The notes beneath the pieces are model-generated. The model saw only the letters and a program-made list of their open reading frames with translations, ran no database searches and was not told the origin of the DNA. Made by a program: the position numbers and the translations under genes. Shown here piece after piece: positions 44,665-45,228 of a DNA stretch of 45,228 nucleotides (its first letter is position 1; each line of letters begins with the position of its first letter). The stretch covers positions 1 to 45,228 of the forward strand of contig QCKZ01000007.1 of NCBI GenBank assembly GCA_003214975.1, written 5' to 3'. Source of the DNA: Prochlorococcus sp. AG-412-C21 (lineage in GTDB: Bacteria; Cyanobacteriota; Cyanobacteriia; PCC-6307; Cyanobiaceae).

Positions 44665-45228
44665 ATGCCAATAAGACAAGACGATAATCAGCCTAATAGA
44701 CGTTTTGGAATTGTAAATATCATTTTGATAGGAGTTGGAGCATTACTTTTATTTAGTAGCCTTTTCCCTAATCAAAATATGCAAATCCCTAGGGTTCCTT
44801 ACTCTCTATTTATAGACCAGGTTAATGACGGAGAAGTTAAGCGTGCATATATCACTCAAGAACAAATTAGATATGAGTTAAATGGAGCTGAAGAAGGCGC
44901 CCCTTCTGTTTTAGCAACGACACCAATTTTTGATATGGATCTTCCACAAAGGCTAGAAAGTAAAGGAGTGGAATTCGCTGCTGCGCCTCCAAAGAAACCT
45001 AATTTCTTCACAACCATCTTGAGCTGGGTTGTTCCTCCTTTAATTTTTATACTTGTTTTACAATTTTTTGCTAGAAGAAGTATGGGAGGAGGAGGTGCTC
45101 AAGGAGCTCTTAGTTTTACTAAAAGTAAAGCTAAAGTTTATGTGCCCGATGATGAATCAAAAGTAACATTTGCTGATGTGGCTGGAGTTGACGAAGCTAA
45201 GGATGAATTAACAGAAATAGTTGACTTT
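44665..45228 (+). CDS. ftsH: FtsH membrane protease, N-terminal part
   Basis: FtsH is the ATP- and zinc-dependent membrane protease that degrades damaged membrane proteins, including photosystem II D1 in cyanobacteria. The window ends after 188 codons. Visible are a first membrane segment (about 18-34), the luminal or periplasmic domain with RVPYSLFIDQVNDGEVKRAYI, a second membrane segment (about 111-130, ending FFARRSMGGGG), and the start of the AAA domain, VTFADVAGVDEAKDELTEIV. Walker and HExxH motifs lie beyond the window. Which of the several cyanobacterial FtsH paralogues this is cannot be fixed from this part. Confidence 0.95.
   Translation, partial: MPIRQDDNQPNRRFGIVNIILIGVGALLLFSSLFPNQNMQIPRVPYSLFIDQVNDGEVKRAYITQEQIRYELNGAEEGAPSVLATTPIFDMDLPQRLESKGVEFAAAPPKKPNFFTTILSWVVPPLIFILVLQFFARRSMGGGGAQGALSFTKSKAKVYVPDDESKVTFADVAGVDEAKDELTEIVDF

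Noticed and set aside
1..45228. Mobile element, prophage, defence island or CRISPR array
   Set aside because: I saw no transposase, integrase, phage gene, spaced direct repeats, or run of atypical genes; both tRNAs lack flanking attachment-like repeats or integrases. The window is ordinary core genome with local oddities.

Overview
The window is about 45 kb of AT-rich (roughly 30% GC by eye), gene-dense cyanobacterial chromosome. Gene content and protein sequences match a high-light-adapted Prochlorococcus. The pointers are the nickel superoxide dismutase cluster, ZipN/Ftn2, cyanobacteria-only families (DUF3611/Tic21, DUF3122, TIGR03792), a long two-domain ThiE, very short intergenic gaps and little Shine-Dalgarno signal. 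This assignment rests on recognition; I cannot name the strain. I see no prophage, transposase, integrase, CRISPR array or genomic island. The window is core genome with a few unusual local arrangements.

Layout. 1-6.2 kb: the tail of hemW (+) meets panB (-). The 4.5S SRP RNA gene (+) sits between panB and ftsZ. A minus-strand division/envelope run follows, read tRNA-His > miaB > ddl > small membrane protein > ftsQ > ftsZ. 6.3-9.0 kb: an amidohydrolase and a GlcD-type FAD oxidase form a plus-strand pair. 9.0-13.4 kb: tRNA-Leu(CAA) > argD > folC run leftward, then comes a plus-strand cassette of tiny overlapping ORFs, then murA (-). 13.5-16.8 kb: rRNA 2'-O-methyltransferase, lpdA and trpC (+). 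16.8-18.3 kb: the nickel module, with a His-rich Ni transporter (+) meeting sodX and sodN (-). 18.4-25.5 kb: FKBP isomerase, lnt, mnmA, nnr, a group 2 sigma factor and pdhA. 25.6-31.4 kb: zipN/ftn2, ffh, rpsP, a PhoH-like ATPase and a BI-1 protein (+), closed by a strong hairpin terminator. 31.4-35.2 kb: an unknown protein (-), then era, a fused trmD-ispF, a TIGR03792 protein and larB (+). 35.2-37.9 kb: two small ORFs, thiS, thiE and ribF (-). 38-45 kb: Tic21-like protein, surE (-), pheS, nadK, cobL (-), two small cyanobacterial proteins, ribD, and the start of ftsH.

Themes. Cell division is represented by ftsZ, ftsQ and zipN. Both parts of the bacterial SRP (ffs RNA and ffh) are present. Nickel use links the transporter, SodX and SodN; larB may belong to the same theme. 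Cofactor synthesis is rich (pantothenate, folate, thiamine, riboflavin/FAD, NADP, cobalamin).

The points most worth a second look are: (1) trmD and ispF read as one uninterrupted ORF; (2) sodX, whose catalytic Ser and membrane anchor lie upstream of its first ATG in a stretch without ATG, GTG or TTG; (3) a three-ORF overlapping cassette of tiny proteins with a strong ribosome-binding site; (4) argD, whose start codon lies 5 nt after a tRNA 3' end. Many genes appear to start with TTG or GTG, so start coordinates carry more doubt than functions.
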